Shown here piece by piece: positions 14,911 through 23,445 of a DNA stretch of 64,000 nucleotides. The stretch is from Rhizobium leguminosarum (GTDB taxonomy: Bacteria; Pseudomonadota; Alphaproteobacteria; Rhizobiales; Rhizobiaceae), in NCBI RefSeq assembly GCF_017876795.1, contig NZ_JAGIOR010000001.1, positions 4,118,501-4,182,500 of the forward strand. Reading direction: 5' to 3'. The position numbers and the translations under genes are program-made. Each line of letters starts with the position of its first letter. Within the stretch, counting starts at the first letter, position 1. The notes under the pieces are model-generated. The model was not told the DNA's origin. It saw only the letters and a list, made by a program, of their open reading frames with translations, and searched no databases.

Positions 14911-16410
14911 ATGCTGGAGCGCGCGACGAGGACGATCAAAACCGCGGGCCTGCTGCTTGCGGCCTATTTCGTGCTCAACATCGTGCTGCGCATCGCGCTT
15001 CCGCATTCGCTGGAGCTCGACGAGGCTGAGCAATCCTTCTTCTCGCAATATCTGCTGGCGGGCTACGGCCCGCAGCCGCCCTTCTACAACTGGATGCAAT
15101 ATGCCGTCGTTTCGGTGACGGGCATGTCGATCGGCGCGCTGATCGTCCCGAAGAACATCCTGCTGTTCCTCTCCTATCTCTTCTATGGCCTTGCCGGGCG
15201 GCGCGCGCTGAAGGACGAGGCGCTTGCCTCCGTTGCCATGCTGGCGCTGATCACCCTGCCCCAGGTCTCCTATATGGCGCAGCAGGATCTGACCCACACG
15301 ACGGCACTGCTCTTTGCCAGTTCGCTGTTTCTCTACGGTTTTTTCCGCACCCTCGATCGGCCGGACCTCGGCAGCTATCTGCTGCTCGGGCTTGCGACCG
15401 GCATCGGGCTGATCTCGAAATATAACTTCGCGCTGATGCCAGCCGCCGCTTTGATCGCCATCCTGCCGGATGCCGAATGGCGCCGCAGGGCGCTCGACTG
15501 GCGCATATTGGCGGCGGTTGCCGTTGCGCTGGTCATCGTCCTGCCCCACGCGATCTGGCTGCGAGAAAATCTCGCATTCGCCTCCTCGGATACTCTAGTC
15601 AAGATGGCCGCCGGCAACGAACCCGCAGGCATGGTGCGAATCGGCAAGGGCATCATCGCCTTTCTCGTCGCCATCATTGCCTTTGCGGCGCTGCCGGTCG
15701 CCATTTTCGCCGCCACCTTCCGCCGGGATTTCATCCGTGCCCTTTCGGCCGGCAACCGCTGGACTGGGATGATGGAGCGGATGATGCTCGCAAGCCTTGC
15801 CGGCATCGTTCTCATCGTGCTCTTCACCGGCTCCACCACAGTGCGTGAGCGCTGGCTCGACCCGTTCCTGCTGGTGCTGCCGATCTATTTCCTGGCGAAA
15901 ATGCAGGCTGCCGGCATCGACCTTTCCGCCGGGCTGCGCCGCCTCCGACCGGTACTGCCGGTGCTGATGGCCTGCGTGCTGGTCGCACTCGGCGTCCGTG
16001 TCGTCGGCGCCGGGCTGATCGGTGTCTACAGCCGGCCGAACGTGCCGATGGCGGGGCTTTCCCGCGAGATGACGCGGCAAGCCGAACCGGCGCTGGTGAT
16101 CGCTTCCGACACCTATGTCGGCGGAAACATGCAGCTGCAATTTCCCGATGTGCCCGTGGTGATCCCTGATTTCCCGGCACCGGGCATCGCGGCCTATGCC
16201 GAGGCGAAGGGGTCGGTGCTGATTGTCTGGCGCGGCAAGAAGACGGCGACCGCCGCGGATGCGGTCATGCCGGAGCGGTTTTCATCGGCGCTGACGGCGG
16301 CGGGCATCGCGCCGCAGGAGATCGGCTCGCTGTCGCTTCCCTATTATTTCGGCCGCCGGGGCGACAATTTCGCGCTCGGTTACGCCTGGGTTCAGCCGGG
16401 GACCAGATAG
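14911..16410 (+). CDS. rgtB: ArnT-like galacturonosyltransferase, probable RgtB
   Basis: Predicted 499-residue inner-membrane transferase, strongly similar to the product at 12251 across its whole length: both have [18 protein letters not shown] starts, [19 protein letters not shown], the cytoplasmic turn [13 protein letters not shown] and the ending GYAWV/GYSWV. The conserved Asp-Glu pair near residue 40 is the likely catalytic and metal site, by analogy with ArnT. The inferred reaction is transfer of GalA from dodecaprenyl phosphate to the distal Kdo of the LPS core in the periplasm. The stop at 16410 abuts the ATG of the next gene. The A versus B assignment is tentative. Confidence 0.75.
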   Translation: MLERATRTIKTAGLLLAAYFVLNIVLRIALPHSLELDEAEQSFFSQYLLAGYGPQPPFYNWMQYAVVSVTGMSIGALIVPKNILLFLSYLFYGLAGRRALKDEALASVAMLALITLPQVSYMAQQDLTHTTALLFASSLFLYGFFRTLDRPDLGSYLLLGLATGIGLISKYNFALMPAAALIAILPDAEWRRRALDWRILAAVAVALVIVLPHAIWLRENLAFASSDTLVKMAAGNEPAGMVRIGKGIIAFLVAIIAFAALPVAIFAATFRRDFIRALSAGNRWTGMMERMMLASLAGIVLIVLFTGSTTVRERWLDPFLLVLPIYFLAKMQAAGIDLSAGLRRLRPVLPVLMACVLVALGVRVVGAGLIGVYSRPNVPMAGLSREMTRQAEPALVIASDTYVGGNMQLQFPDVPVVIPDFPAPGIAAYAEAKGSVLIVWRGKKTATAADAVMPERFSSALTAAGIAPQEIGSLSLPYYFGRRGDNFALGYAWVQPGTR

Positions 16411-17898
16411 ATGACCGAGACCAACAACCGCGACATCCGATGGATTTCCGTTCTGCTGGCGGCCTATTTCGCGCTTCAGGTCAGCGTGCGGCTGGCAACC
16501 TCGCATTCGCTCGATCTCGACGAAGCCGAACAGGCCTTCCGCTCGCAATGGCTTGCCGCCGGCTACGGCCCGCAGCCGCCCTTCTACAACTGGCTGCAAT
16601 ATACCGTCTTCCAGTTTGCCGGCGTCTCGCTTGCCGCACTTTCGCTGGTGAAGAACTTTCTGCTGTTGATTTCCTACCTGCTCTATGGCCTGACCGCGCG
16701 CCTTCTGCTGCGCGACAAGGCGCTGGTGGCGATGGCGACGCTCGGGCTGCTGACGATCCCGCAGATGGCTTTCGAGATGCAGCGCGACCTCACGCACACG
16801 GTCGCCGTATTCTTCTCGGCCAGCATCTTCTTTTACGGCTTCATCCGCAGCCTGAAGCAGCCGAGCCTTGCCTCCTATCTGGTCGCCGGCATCGGCATCG
16901 GTTTCGGCCTGCTTGCCAAATATAATTTCGCGATCCTGCCGGCGGCAGCGCTGATTGCCGCGCTGGCGGATGCGCGCCTGCGGCCGCGGATCTTCGACCG
17001 GCGGCTGGCGCTGACGGCGGCGGTGGCGCTGATCATCGTCCTGCCGCATCTCTTCTGGCTGAAGGACAATCTCGATTTCGCCACTGCACGCACCCTGGAG
17101 AAGATGACATCGAGCGGCCATGCGAGCTATCTCGCGCAGGTGACCATGGGTGTCAGCTCGCTCGCTCTCGCCACCATCAGCTTTGCCGGATTGACGGTGG
17201 CGGTATTCGCCATCGTCTTCGGCAATAGCCTTCGTCCGGCACTCACTGCCGGCTCGCAATGGTCGCGGCTGCTCGAGCGGATGATGCTCGTCTTCCTGGC
17301 CGGCATTCTGTTTCTGATCGTCTTCGGCGGCGCGGCCGGCATCAAGGATCGCTGGCTGGTGCCGATGCTCTTCATCCTGCCGCTCTATTTCTGCCTGAAG
17401 ATCGAGGCCGCGGACGTCGCGACAGGCCGGGCGTCCCGGCGTTTCATGGCGATCGTCGCCATCATCATGATCGGCGTGCCGGCCGCCCTTTACGGCAGCG
17501 TCGCGGCCGCACGCTTCACCGGTCACTACGAACGATTGAACAGGCCCTATGCCACAATGCTGGAAAACCTGCGCAAACAGGCCGAGCCGGCGGCGATCCT
17601 TGCCGGAGACAGCCTGCTTGCCGGCAATCTCAGGCAGGATATTCCCGGCGTGCCGGTTCTCTCCGTCGATTATCCCGGCTTCCACCCGGATCTCACCGGC
17701 CGGCGACCGCTTCTCCTCGTGTGGCTGATACCGCCGAAAGGAGGAAGCGAAGCACTCCCGCCGGCCATGGCTCAATGGCTGCGGGCCAGCCTCGGCGCAT
17801 CTGCGCCTGAGGCATTGGTGATCGACGCGCCCTATTTCTACGGGCGCGGCGACGATCGCTATCGTTTCGGCTATGCCTGGATCAACCAGCCAGGCTGA
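16411..17898 (+). CDS. rgtC: ArnT-like galacturonosyltransferase, probable RgtC
   Basis: Predicted 495-residue membrane transferase with the same plan as the two preceding proteins but clearly more diverged: [20 protein letters not shown], then [11 protein letters not shown], and the loop [18 protein letters not shown]. The C-terminal periplasmic part differs most (for example PLLLVWLIPPKGGS). As the odd member of the trio it best fits RgtC, which modifies the mannose, while RgtA and RgtB share the Kdo acceptor. That is inference from relative similarity. The ATG follows the previous stop with no gap, so translation is likely coupled. It is convergent with the broken aminotransferase, 6 bp away. 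Confidence 0.75.
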   Translation: MTETNNRDIRWISVLLAAYFALQVSVRLATSHSLDLDEAEQAFRSQWLAAGYGPQPPFYNWLQYTVFQFAGVSLAALSLVKNFLLLISYLLYGLTARLLLRDKALVAMATLGLLTIPQMAFEMQRDLTHTVAVFFSASIFFYGFIRSLKQPSLASYLVAGIGIGFGLLAKYNFAILPAAALIAALADARLRPRIFDRRLALTAAVALIIVLPHLFWLKDNLDFATARTLEKMTSSGHASYLAQVTMGVSSLALATISFAGLTVAVFAIVFGNSLRPALTAGSQWSRLLERMMLVFLAGILFLIVFGGAAGIKDRWLVPMLFILPLYFCLKIEAADVATGRASRRFMAIVAIIMIGVPAALYGSVAAARFTGHYERLNRPYATMLENLRKQAEPAAILAGDSLLAGNLRQDIPGVPVLSVDYPGFHPDLTGRRPLLLVWLIPPKGGSEALPPAMAQWLRASLGASAPEALVIDAPYFYGRGDDRYRFGYAWINQPG

Positions 17899-17904
17899 GC
17901 GAAA

Positions 17905-19261
17905 TCAGGATTTCAGCTCCTTCCAGGCCAGGTCCAGCGCCAGCCTGGTAATTCGCGCCATCTCGTCCACCTCCGCAAGGCTGATGACAAGCGGCGGCGA
18001 AGCCAGCATGCGGTCGCCGGTGGCACGCAACACGAGGCCGTTCGCCAGCGCATGGTTGCGCACCAGCGCACCGACCTGATCCGGCTTGTCATAACGCGTG
18101 CGCGTGCTCTTGTCGGCGGCCAGCTGCAGGGCGCCCATCAGGCCGATGCTGACGGCCTCGCCGACCAGGTCATGGTCGGCGAGTGCCGCCCAGGCCTTGC
18201 CAAAATAAGGCCCGATATCGTCGCGCACCCGTTCGACCAGTCTTTCCTCCTCGATGATGCGCAGGTTTTCGAGGGCGGCGGCCGCGCAAACCGGATGGCC
18301 AGAATAGGTGAAGCCGTGATTGAACTCGCCGACCTCGTTGATCAACACATCGGCGATGCGGTTGCTGACGAGCACGCCGCCGATCGGCAGGTAGCCGGAG
18401 GACAGTCCCTTGGCGATCGGAGCCAGATCGGGCTCGACGCCGAAATGCTGATGGCCGAACTAGGCGCCCAGCCGGCCGAAACCGCAGATCACCTCATCGG
18501 TCACCAGCAGGATATTGCGCGCCTTGCAGATGCGGTCGATCTCGGGCCAGTAGGTTTCCGGCGGGATGATGACGCCGGCGGCCCCCTGCACCGGCTCGGC
18601 GACAAAGGCGGCGACATTCTCCTCGCCGAGCTCATCGATCTTCGCTTCGAGTTCGCGGGCAACCTTGAGACCGAATTCATCAGGCGAGAGATCGCCGCCC
18701 TCGCCGTACCAGTAGGGCTGGCCGATATGGACGATGCCGGGGATCGGCAGGTCGCCCTGCTCGTGCATGTATTTCATGCCGCCGAGGCTGGCGCCGGCGA
18801 CGGTCGAACCGTGATAACCGTTCTTCCTTGCTATGACGATTTTCTTCGACGGCGCTCCAGTAGACGCGAGCCATGCGGAACCAGGTGTCGTTCGCCTCCG
18901 AGCCGGAGCCTGTAAAGAAGATATGGTTGAAACGCGTCCCCGCATGCGAGGTGACCTTCTGGGCAAGCAGCGTCGCCGGCGTCGAACTCGTGCCGAAGAA
19001 GGTATTGTAATAGGGCAGCTCGTTCATCTGTCTTGCGACGGCGTCGGTGATCTCGCGGCGGCCATAGCCGATATTGACGCACCAGAGGCCGGCGAAACCG
19101 TCGAGATATTTCCTGCCGTGATTGTCGAAGATATGAACGCCCTCGCCGCGCTGGATGATGCGCGTGCCTTCGGCATTCAGCTTCTTCATGTCAGCGAAGG
19201 GATGCAGGTGATGCGCGGCGTCGATCGCCGCAAGGTTCGAGGGTGGGGAAGTATCTGGCAT
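17905..19261 (-). pseudogene. Class III (omega-type) aminotransferase, nonsense mutation and frameshift
   Basis: Remnant of a PLP-dependent aminotransferase of the aspartate/putrescine aminotransferase type, about 450 codons. The N-terminal part (from ATG 19261) reads NAEGTRIIQRGEGVHIFDNH, then FFTGSGSEANDTWFRMARVY. A frameshift near 18840-18850 follows SAV, and the frame resumes at SKKIVIARKNGYHGSTVAG, with a few codons apparently lost. The PLP region EPVQGAAG and ILLVTDEVICGFGRLGA is intact up to an in-frame TAG at 18460-18462, where TGG (Trp) is expected before FGHQHFG. The C-terminal domain then continues open to 17905. Two lesions make loss of function likely. It is divergent from a glutamine-synthetase-family gene, a pairing seen in amine catabolism. 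Confidence 0.85.
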
Positions 19262-19342
19262 GACTGGGAAGACCCTCGCGGATTGAAAGGCTGCTATCGA
19301 TGGGATAGGAGCTTGGCCTTGTCCCGGAGGATTTTCAAGGTC

Positions 19343-20695
19343 ATGGCGAGCGACAGGATGGACGGCAAGGCCGAGGGCGACGACCCGCGTTTCGAGATCC
19401 TGATCGTCGGCATGAACGGCGATCTGCGCGGCAAGCAGGTTCCGCCCGGCGCCGAAGACAAGATCTGGGCGGGCGACATCCGCCTGCCGACCTCGACGCA
19501 ATCCCTCGACATCTGGGGCGACGACAATGACGACATCACCGGTCTGTCGCTAACGATCGGTGATCCGGATGGCAAGGTCATACCCGACCGGCGGAGCCTG
19601 GCGCCGATGCCCTGGGCGCCGGAGGGTTCGATGCAGGTGCTTGCCACCATGCACGAATTCGCCGGCAGCCCGAGCTTCATGGATCCGCGCGCCATCCTCG
19701 CCTCGGTGCTCGATCGCTATCGCGCACGCGGCCTGACACCCGTGGTGGCGACCGAGCTGGAATTCTACGTGATGTCAGGGGACTGGCGCGAGACCGGCCG
19801 GCCCTCCCCGCCCGAAAGCCTGACCTATCGCGGCGAACCGAACGGTTTCCAACTTTACGACATGAGCGCCGTCGATGCACTCGACGGCTATCTCGGGACG
19901 CTGAGGGCCTATGCGAAGGCGCAGGGGCTGCCGGCGGATGCGACGACAGCGGAGTTCGGCCCGGGCCAGTTCGAGGTCAACCTGCTGCACCGCCCGGATG
20001 CGCTGGCAGCCGCGGACGATTGCCTCTACCTCAAGCGCATCGCCGAGCAGGCGGCGCGCCGCCACGGGCTGAAATCGACCTGCATGGCCAAGCCCTATTC
20101 CGACCATGCCGGCTCCGGCCTGCATGTGCATGCGAGCATCATCGACGGCCAAGGCCGCAACATTCTCGATGCCAAGGGCGGCGAACCGAAGCTGCTAAAA
20201 TCGGTGACAGCAGGCCTGCTCGACACGATGCGCGCGGCGCAACTGATCTTCGCCCCCTTCGCCAATTCCTACCGCCGCTTCCAGCCGGGCTCGTTTGCAC
20301 CCGTCGATCTGACCTGGGGCAGCGGCCATCGCGGCACGGCGATCCGCATACCCGACACGGATGGGCCGGCCGCCCGTATCGAGCACCGCGTCGCCGGCGC
20401 CGACGCCAATCCCTATCTGCTGCTCGCGGCGATCCTCGGCGGCATGCTTATCGGTCTCGACGGCGAACTCGACCCTGGCGAGGAGACGACGCCCTCGCAC
20501 ACACCGGCCAATAGCGCGCGGCTGACGCATGATTTCCTGAGTGCCGTCGAAGCCTTCCGTGCCTCGCCCTTCATCGCCGATATCTTCGGCGCGCGTTATC
20601 AGGCACTCTATGGCGACACCAAGCGCAAGGAGGCGCTGGCGCATCTGCGCACCGTCTCCGATTTCGATTATCGCACTTATCTGCCGCGGCTCTGA
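19343..20695 (+). CDS. Glutamine synthetase family protein (PuuA/GlnT-like)
   Basis: Predicted 450-residue ATP-dependent amine ligase. GS-family motifs are in order: the N-terminal beta-grasp domain (about residues 15-110), ATELEFYVMSGD with the first metal Glu, AEFGPGQFEVNL, the His of GSGLHVHASI, NSYRRFQPGSFAP, and the Arg-rich ARIEHRVAGADANPYLLLAA. It differs from housekeeping GlnA and most resembles gamma-glutamyl-amine (for example putrescine) synthetases. The adjacent divergent aminotransferase supports a role in amine use, but that gene is broken here. The ATG at 19343 follows AAGG closely, with GGAGG 12 nt upstream; the upstream open frame is not conserved-looking. Confidence 0.8.
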   Translation: MASDRMDGKAEGDDPRFEILIVGMNGDLRGKQVPPGAEDKIWAGDIRLPTSTQSLDIWGDDNDDITGLSLTIGDPDGKVIPDRRSLAPMPWAPEGSMQVLATMHEFAGSPSFMDPRAILASVLDRYRARGLTPVVATELEFYVMSGDWRETGRPSPPESLTYRGEPNGFQLYDMSAVDALDGYLGTLRAYAKAQGLPADATTAEFGPGQFEVNLLHRPDALAAADDCLYLKRIAEQAARRHGLKSTCMAKPYSDHAGSGLHVHASIIDGQGRNILDAKGGEPKLLKSVTAGLLDTMRAAQLIFAPFANSYRRFQPGSFAPVDLTWGSGHRGTAIRIPDTDGPAARIEHRVAGADANPYLLLAAILGGMLIGLDGELDPGEETTPSHTPANSARLTHDFLSAVEAFRASPFIADIFGARYQALYGDTKRKEALAHLRTVSDFDYRTYLPRL

Positions 20696-20710
20696 TATTT
20701 CCAGCGCGGA

Positions 20711-21655
20711 TTACGCCGCCGGCTCGCGGCGCTCGGCCGCATCCACCTGCACGGCGAGACCCTGCTTGACGAGCACCTTCAATTCGCCCGGATGCAGCCG
20801 GATCGAGACGTCGCGTTCGAGCGGCAGCAACTCGCCGTCCATGACACAATTGGCCTTGGAGCGCAGTTTCGGGAAATGCAGTTGCACCTCGGCCGGATGC
20901 ATCACCATGACATCGGCATTCTCGCGGACCTTGCCACGCAGCATGTCGATGGCGAGACGAGCGACACCGACGGGTTTCAGCGGATTTGCCGTATAGAAGC
21001 CGAGCTCGCCGCTTGTCAGATTATCGGCATAGAGCAGCGCATTCTCACCGAAGGGATTGTTGGAGACGGAGATTGCCGACACCCGGCGGCGCTCGCGCAT
21101 GCCGGCCGCCTCGAACTCGACTTCGAATTCCGGCGGGTTGAAGATGACGCCCAAGGCCGCCTTTGTGCTCGCCCGTATCTTGCCCAGCCGCGAACGATAG
21201 CTGTAGGCGTTGCGGTAGCGGACCATGCGGGCATGCAGGCCGGCGGAAAACTGGTGGATGAAGGGCCGGCCGTTGGCGCTGGCGATATCGACATTGTCGA
21301 TCTCGCCGGAGGCAAGCACATCGAGCGCCTGCCAGATATCGAGCGGCACGCGTAGCGAGCGGGCAAACAGATTCATGGTGCCGGCCGGCACGACGCCGAG
21401 CGCAATACCGTTTTTCCAGGCGATCGATGCCGCCGCCGAAATCGTGCCGTCGCCGCCGCCGGCGACGATCCCGTCGATATCGTCGCGCTTGGCCGCCCGC
21501 TCCATGGCGGGAATGATCTCCTTTCCGGAGAAGACGATGGCGTCGAAATCGTGCCCAGCTTCGCGGAACGCCGCCTCCGCCCGCTTTTCGTAGGCCAGCA
21601 TGTCGGTGGTCTTGAAGGTACCGCCGTCGCGATTGAAAAAGCCTACAAGCTTCAT
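20711..21655 (-). CDS. Diacylglycerol/sphingosine kinase-type lipid kinase
   Basis: Predicted 314-residue soluble or peripheral lipid kinase (DAGK catalytic domain, NAD-kinase-like fold). The ATP-binding signature GIVAGGGDGTISAAA lies near residues 62-76, followed by ALGVVPAGTMNLFARSLRVP, the conserved TxN-type segment. A later beta-sandwich region (VSNNPFGENALLYADNLTSG, then CVMDGELLP) matches YegS/DgkB-type proteins. The substrate cannot be decided from sequence. The ATG at 21655 has GGGAG 5 nt upstream; longer in-frame starts up to 22036 overlap the MFS gene and are unlikely. It is convergent with the GS-family gene, with 15 bp between ends. Confidence 0.85.
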   Translation of the reverse strand: MKLVGFFNRDGGTFKTTDMLAYEKRAEAAFREAGHDFDAIVFSGKEIIPAMERAAKRDDIDGIVAGGGDGTISAAASIAWKNGIALGVVPAGTMNLFARSLRVPLDIWQALDVLASGEIDNVDIASANGRPFIHQFSAGLHARMVRYRNAYSYRSRLGKIRASTKAALGVIFNPPEFEVEFEAAGMRERRRVSAISVSNNPFGENALLYADNLTSGELGFYTANPLKPVGVARLAIDMLRGKVRENADVMVMHPAEVQLHFPKLRSKANCVMDGELLPLERDVSIRLHPGELKVLVKQGLAVQVDAAERREPAA

Positions 21656-21955
21656 GAGGGCTCCCGTCTCTGGCGCGGAAATAATCCTGCCTTGCCCATC
21701 AGATGGTTGCGGGATCGGCGATTTCAAGCGCCAGCGCCTTTCCCGAGAGACGACAGAAATGCAAAAATTGCAACGGACATATGCACATAGCAGGACGCTG
21801 CACTGCAATAAATGCACTCGACGCCGGCCGAGTCGTCCCGGATAAATGGAAGGATTGGAGACAGGTCTCCACCTCCCACCATTTTGAACGATCGGCCCGC
21901 GGCCGCGCCTGCGCCGGTGCCATCGCCCATCAGAAAACCGCATCGAGGAGCTCTC

Positions 21956-23182
21956 GTGAGTGAGATCACCGTCAATGATTCCATCGATAGCCAGGATGAA
22001 GGGCTGCCCTCGGCAGCGACAGTAGCGCTGGTCCAACTGGCGCTCGCCTGCGGCGGCTTCGGCATCGGCACCGGCGAATTCGCGATCATGGGCCTATTGC
22101 CCAATGTCGCCGAGACCTTCTCGGTGACGACGCCGCAAGCCGGCTACGTCATCAGCGCCTACGCGCTCGGCGTCGTCATCGGCGCGCCCGTCATCGCCGT
22201 GCTCGCCGCAAAGATGGCGCGCCGGACGCTGCTGCTGACACTGATGCTGATCTTTGCCGCCGGAAATATCTTCAGCGCCATGGCGCCGACCTTCGAAACC
22301 TTCACCTTGCTGCGCTTCGTCAGTGGCCTGCCGCATGGCGCCTATTTCGGCGTCGCGGCCCTTGTCGCCGCCTCGATGGTGCCGGTGCACCGCCGCGCGC
22401 GCGCCGTCGGCCGCGTCATGCTCGGCCTGACCGTCGCAACCCTTCTCGGCACGCCCTTGACGACGTTCTTCGGCCAGTCGCTCGACTGGCAGATCGCATT
22501 TTTCTCGGTCGGCGTGCTCGGCCTGCTGACGGTGGCGCTGATCTGGTTCTACGTGCCCAAGGACAGGGTTTCCGAGGAGGCAAGCTTCCTGCGCGAACTC
22601 GGCGCCTTCCGCCGGCCGCAGGTGTGGCTGACGCTCGGCATCGCCGCCGTCGGTTACGGCGGCATGTTCGCGATGTTCAGCTATATCGCCTCGACAACAA
22701 CTGAGGTGGCGATGCTGCCGGAAACAGCCGTTCCAATCATGCTGGTGCTCTTCGGCGTCGGCATGAATGCCGGCAATTTCATCGGTTCATGGCTCGCCGA
22801 CAAATCGCTGCTCGGCACGATCGGCGGCTCGCTCGTCTATAATATCGTCGTGCTGACCACCTTCTCGCTGACCGCCGCCAATCCCTATATGCTCGGCCTC
22901 TCGGTCTTCCTCGTCGGCTGTGGTTTTGCCGCCGGCCCGGCGCTGCAGACACGGCTGATGGATGTCGCCGCCGATGCGCAGACGCTTGCGGCCGCCTCCA
23001 ACCATTCCGCCTTCAACATCGCCAATGCGATCGGCGCCTGGCTCGGCGGTCTCGTCATCGCCGGGGGCTACGGTTTTGCGGCAACCGGTTATGTCGGCGC
23101 AGCACTCTCCTTCCTCGGCCTCTTCGTCTTTGCGGCCTCCGCACGCCTGGAGCGCCGCAGCCGGAGCACGCAGGCCGCGTAA
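21956..23182 (+). CDS. MFS transporter, DHA1/AraJ-type exporter
   Basis: Predicted 408-residue inner-membrane protein with twelve hydrophobic helices. It starts LALACGGFGIGTGEFAIMGL, the opening of AraJ/YdhP/Cmr-like drug:H+ antiporters, and has the loop 2-3 motif VLAAKMARRTLLLT and helix 5 motif ATLLGTPLTTFFGQ. Substrate is unknown; relatives export sugars, arabinose or drugs. The best start is GTG at 21956, preceded by GAGGAG with 5 nt spacing. The open frame extends upstream to 21812, but that part is Pro/Ala-rich and lacks a signal. It appears to be monocistronic. Confidence 0.82.
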   Translation: MSEITVNDSIDSQDEGLPSAATVALVQLALACGGFGIGTGEFAIMGLLPNVAETFSVTTPQAGYVISAYALGVVIGAPVIAVLAAKMARRTLLLTLMLIFAAGNIFSAMAPTFETFTLLRFVSGLPHGAYFGVAALVAASMVPVHRRARAVGRVMLGLTVATLLGTPLTTFFGQSLDWQIAFFSVGVLGLLTVALIWFYVPKDRVSEEASFLRELGAFRRPQVWLTLGIAAVGYGGMFAMFSYIASTTTEVAMLPETAVPIMLVLFGVGMNAGNFIGSWLADKSLLGTIGGSLVYNIVVLTTFSLTAANPYMLGLSVFLVGCGFAAGPALQTRLMDVAADAQTLAAASNHSAFNIANAIGAWLGGLVIAGGYGFAATGYVGAALSFLGLFVFAASARLERRSRSTQAA

Positions 23183-23325
23183 AGCTCTCCGCCCGCAATG
23201 CGCGGAGGTGCGACATTCTGGCGTTAAGCTTTTACCCCGCTTGACTTTTTTCGCGTTCGGGACCACCTAGCATCTCACGTGGACGACACTCGTCTTCCGC
23301 GGATTTCAACGGAGCCATCTTAACG

Positions 23326-23382
23326 ATGCCAAGCGACAGTAGCAGTCGATTGCCTTTGCCGTACGCGGCCCTCGTGCGCTGA
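23326..23382 (+). CDS. Possible 18-residue leader peptide upstream of mgtE
   Basis: An ATG at 23326 opens an 18-codon frame, MPSDSSSRLPLPYAALVR, ending at TGA 23380-23382. A CGGAG lies 11 nt upstream. It sits in the roughly 170-nt region before mgtE, behind a CTTGAC at 23240 that could be a -35 element. It is immediately followed by a small hairpin and then a long-range helix next to the mgtE start. The two closely spaced prolines recall leader peptides of other Mg2+ transporter genes (mgtL type), where slow decoding reports Mg2+ level. Translation and function are unproven. Confidence 0.4.
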   Translation: MPSDSSSRLPLPYAALVR

Positions 23383-23441
23383 CCGACTCCTGTCGGCTCG
23401 CCCGTTCGGGACGCTACGGCGGATCGACGGAAAGGCGAGCC
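23383..23441 (+). promoter_or_regulatory. Candidate structured leader element of mgtE
   Basis: A short hairpin CCGAC-TCCT-GTCGG occupies 23383-23396, directly after the leader-ORF stop. GGCTCGCC (23395-23402) is exactly complementary to GGCGAGCC (23434-23441), which ends 4 nt before the mgtE ATG and would sequester part of the ribosome-binding region (GGAAAGGCGAG). The two helices share two G residues, so they compete slightly. This is compatible with translational or attenuation control by Mg2+, but no known riboswitch class is recognised. Confidence 0.45.
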
Positions 23442-23445
23442 TCAA

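Noticed and set aside
13675..15549. Very long minus-strand open frame (624 codons) opposite rgtA/rgtE/rgtB
   Set aside because: The opposite strand carries recognised membrane-protein and GT2 genes. The product is His/Asp/Arg/Gln-rich and not membrane- or enzyme-like, as expected for an antisense shadow in GC-rich DNA.
16282..17775. 497-codon minus-strand open frame opposite rgtC
   Set aside because: Antisense shadow with low-complexity Arg/Gln/Glu composition; rgtC is clearly the coding strand.
18833..19342. Upstream extension of the glutamine-synthetase-family frame
   Set aside because: It runs antisense through the N-terminal part of the aminotransferase pseudogene and has no GS-like sequence; the family's usual start is near 19343.
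21812..21955. N-terminal extension of the MFS transporter
   Set aside because: Pro/Ala-rich, without ribosome site; the GTG at 21956 has GAGGAG at good spacing.
23187..23207. Short inverted repeat CTCCGC...GCGGAG after the MFS gene
   Set aside because: Only six pairs with a GC-rich loop and no U-tract; too weak to call a terminator.
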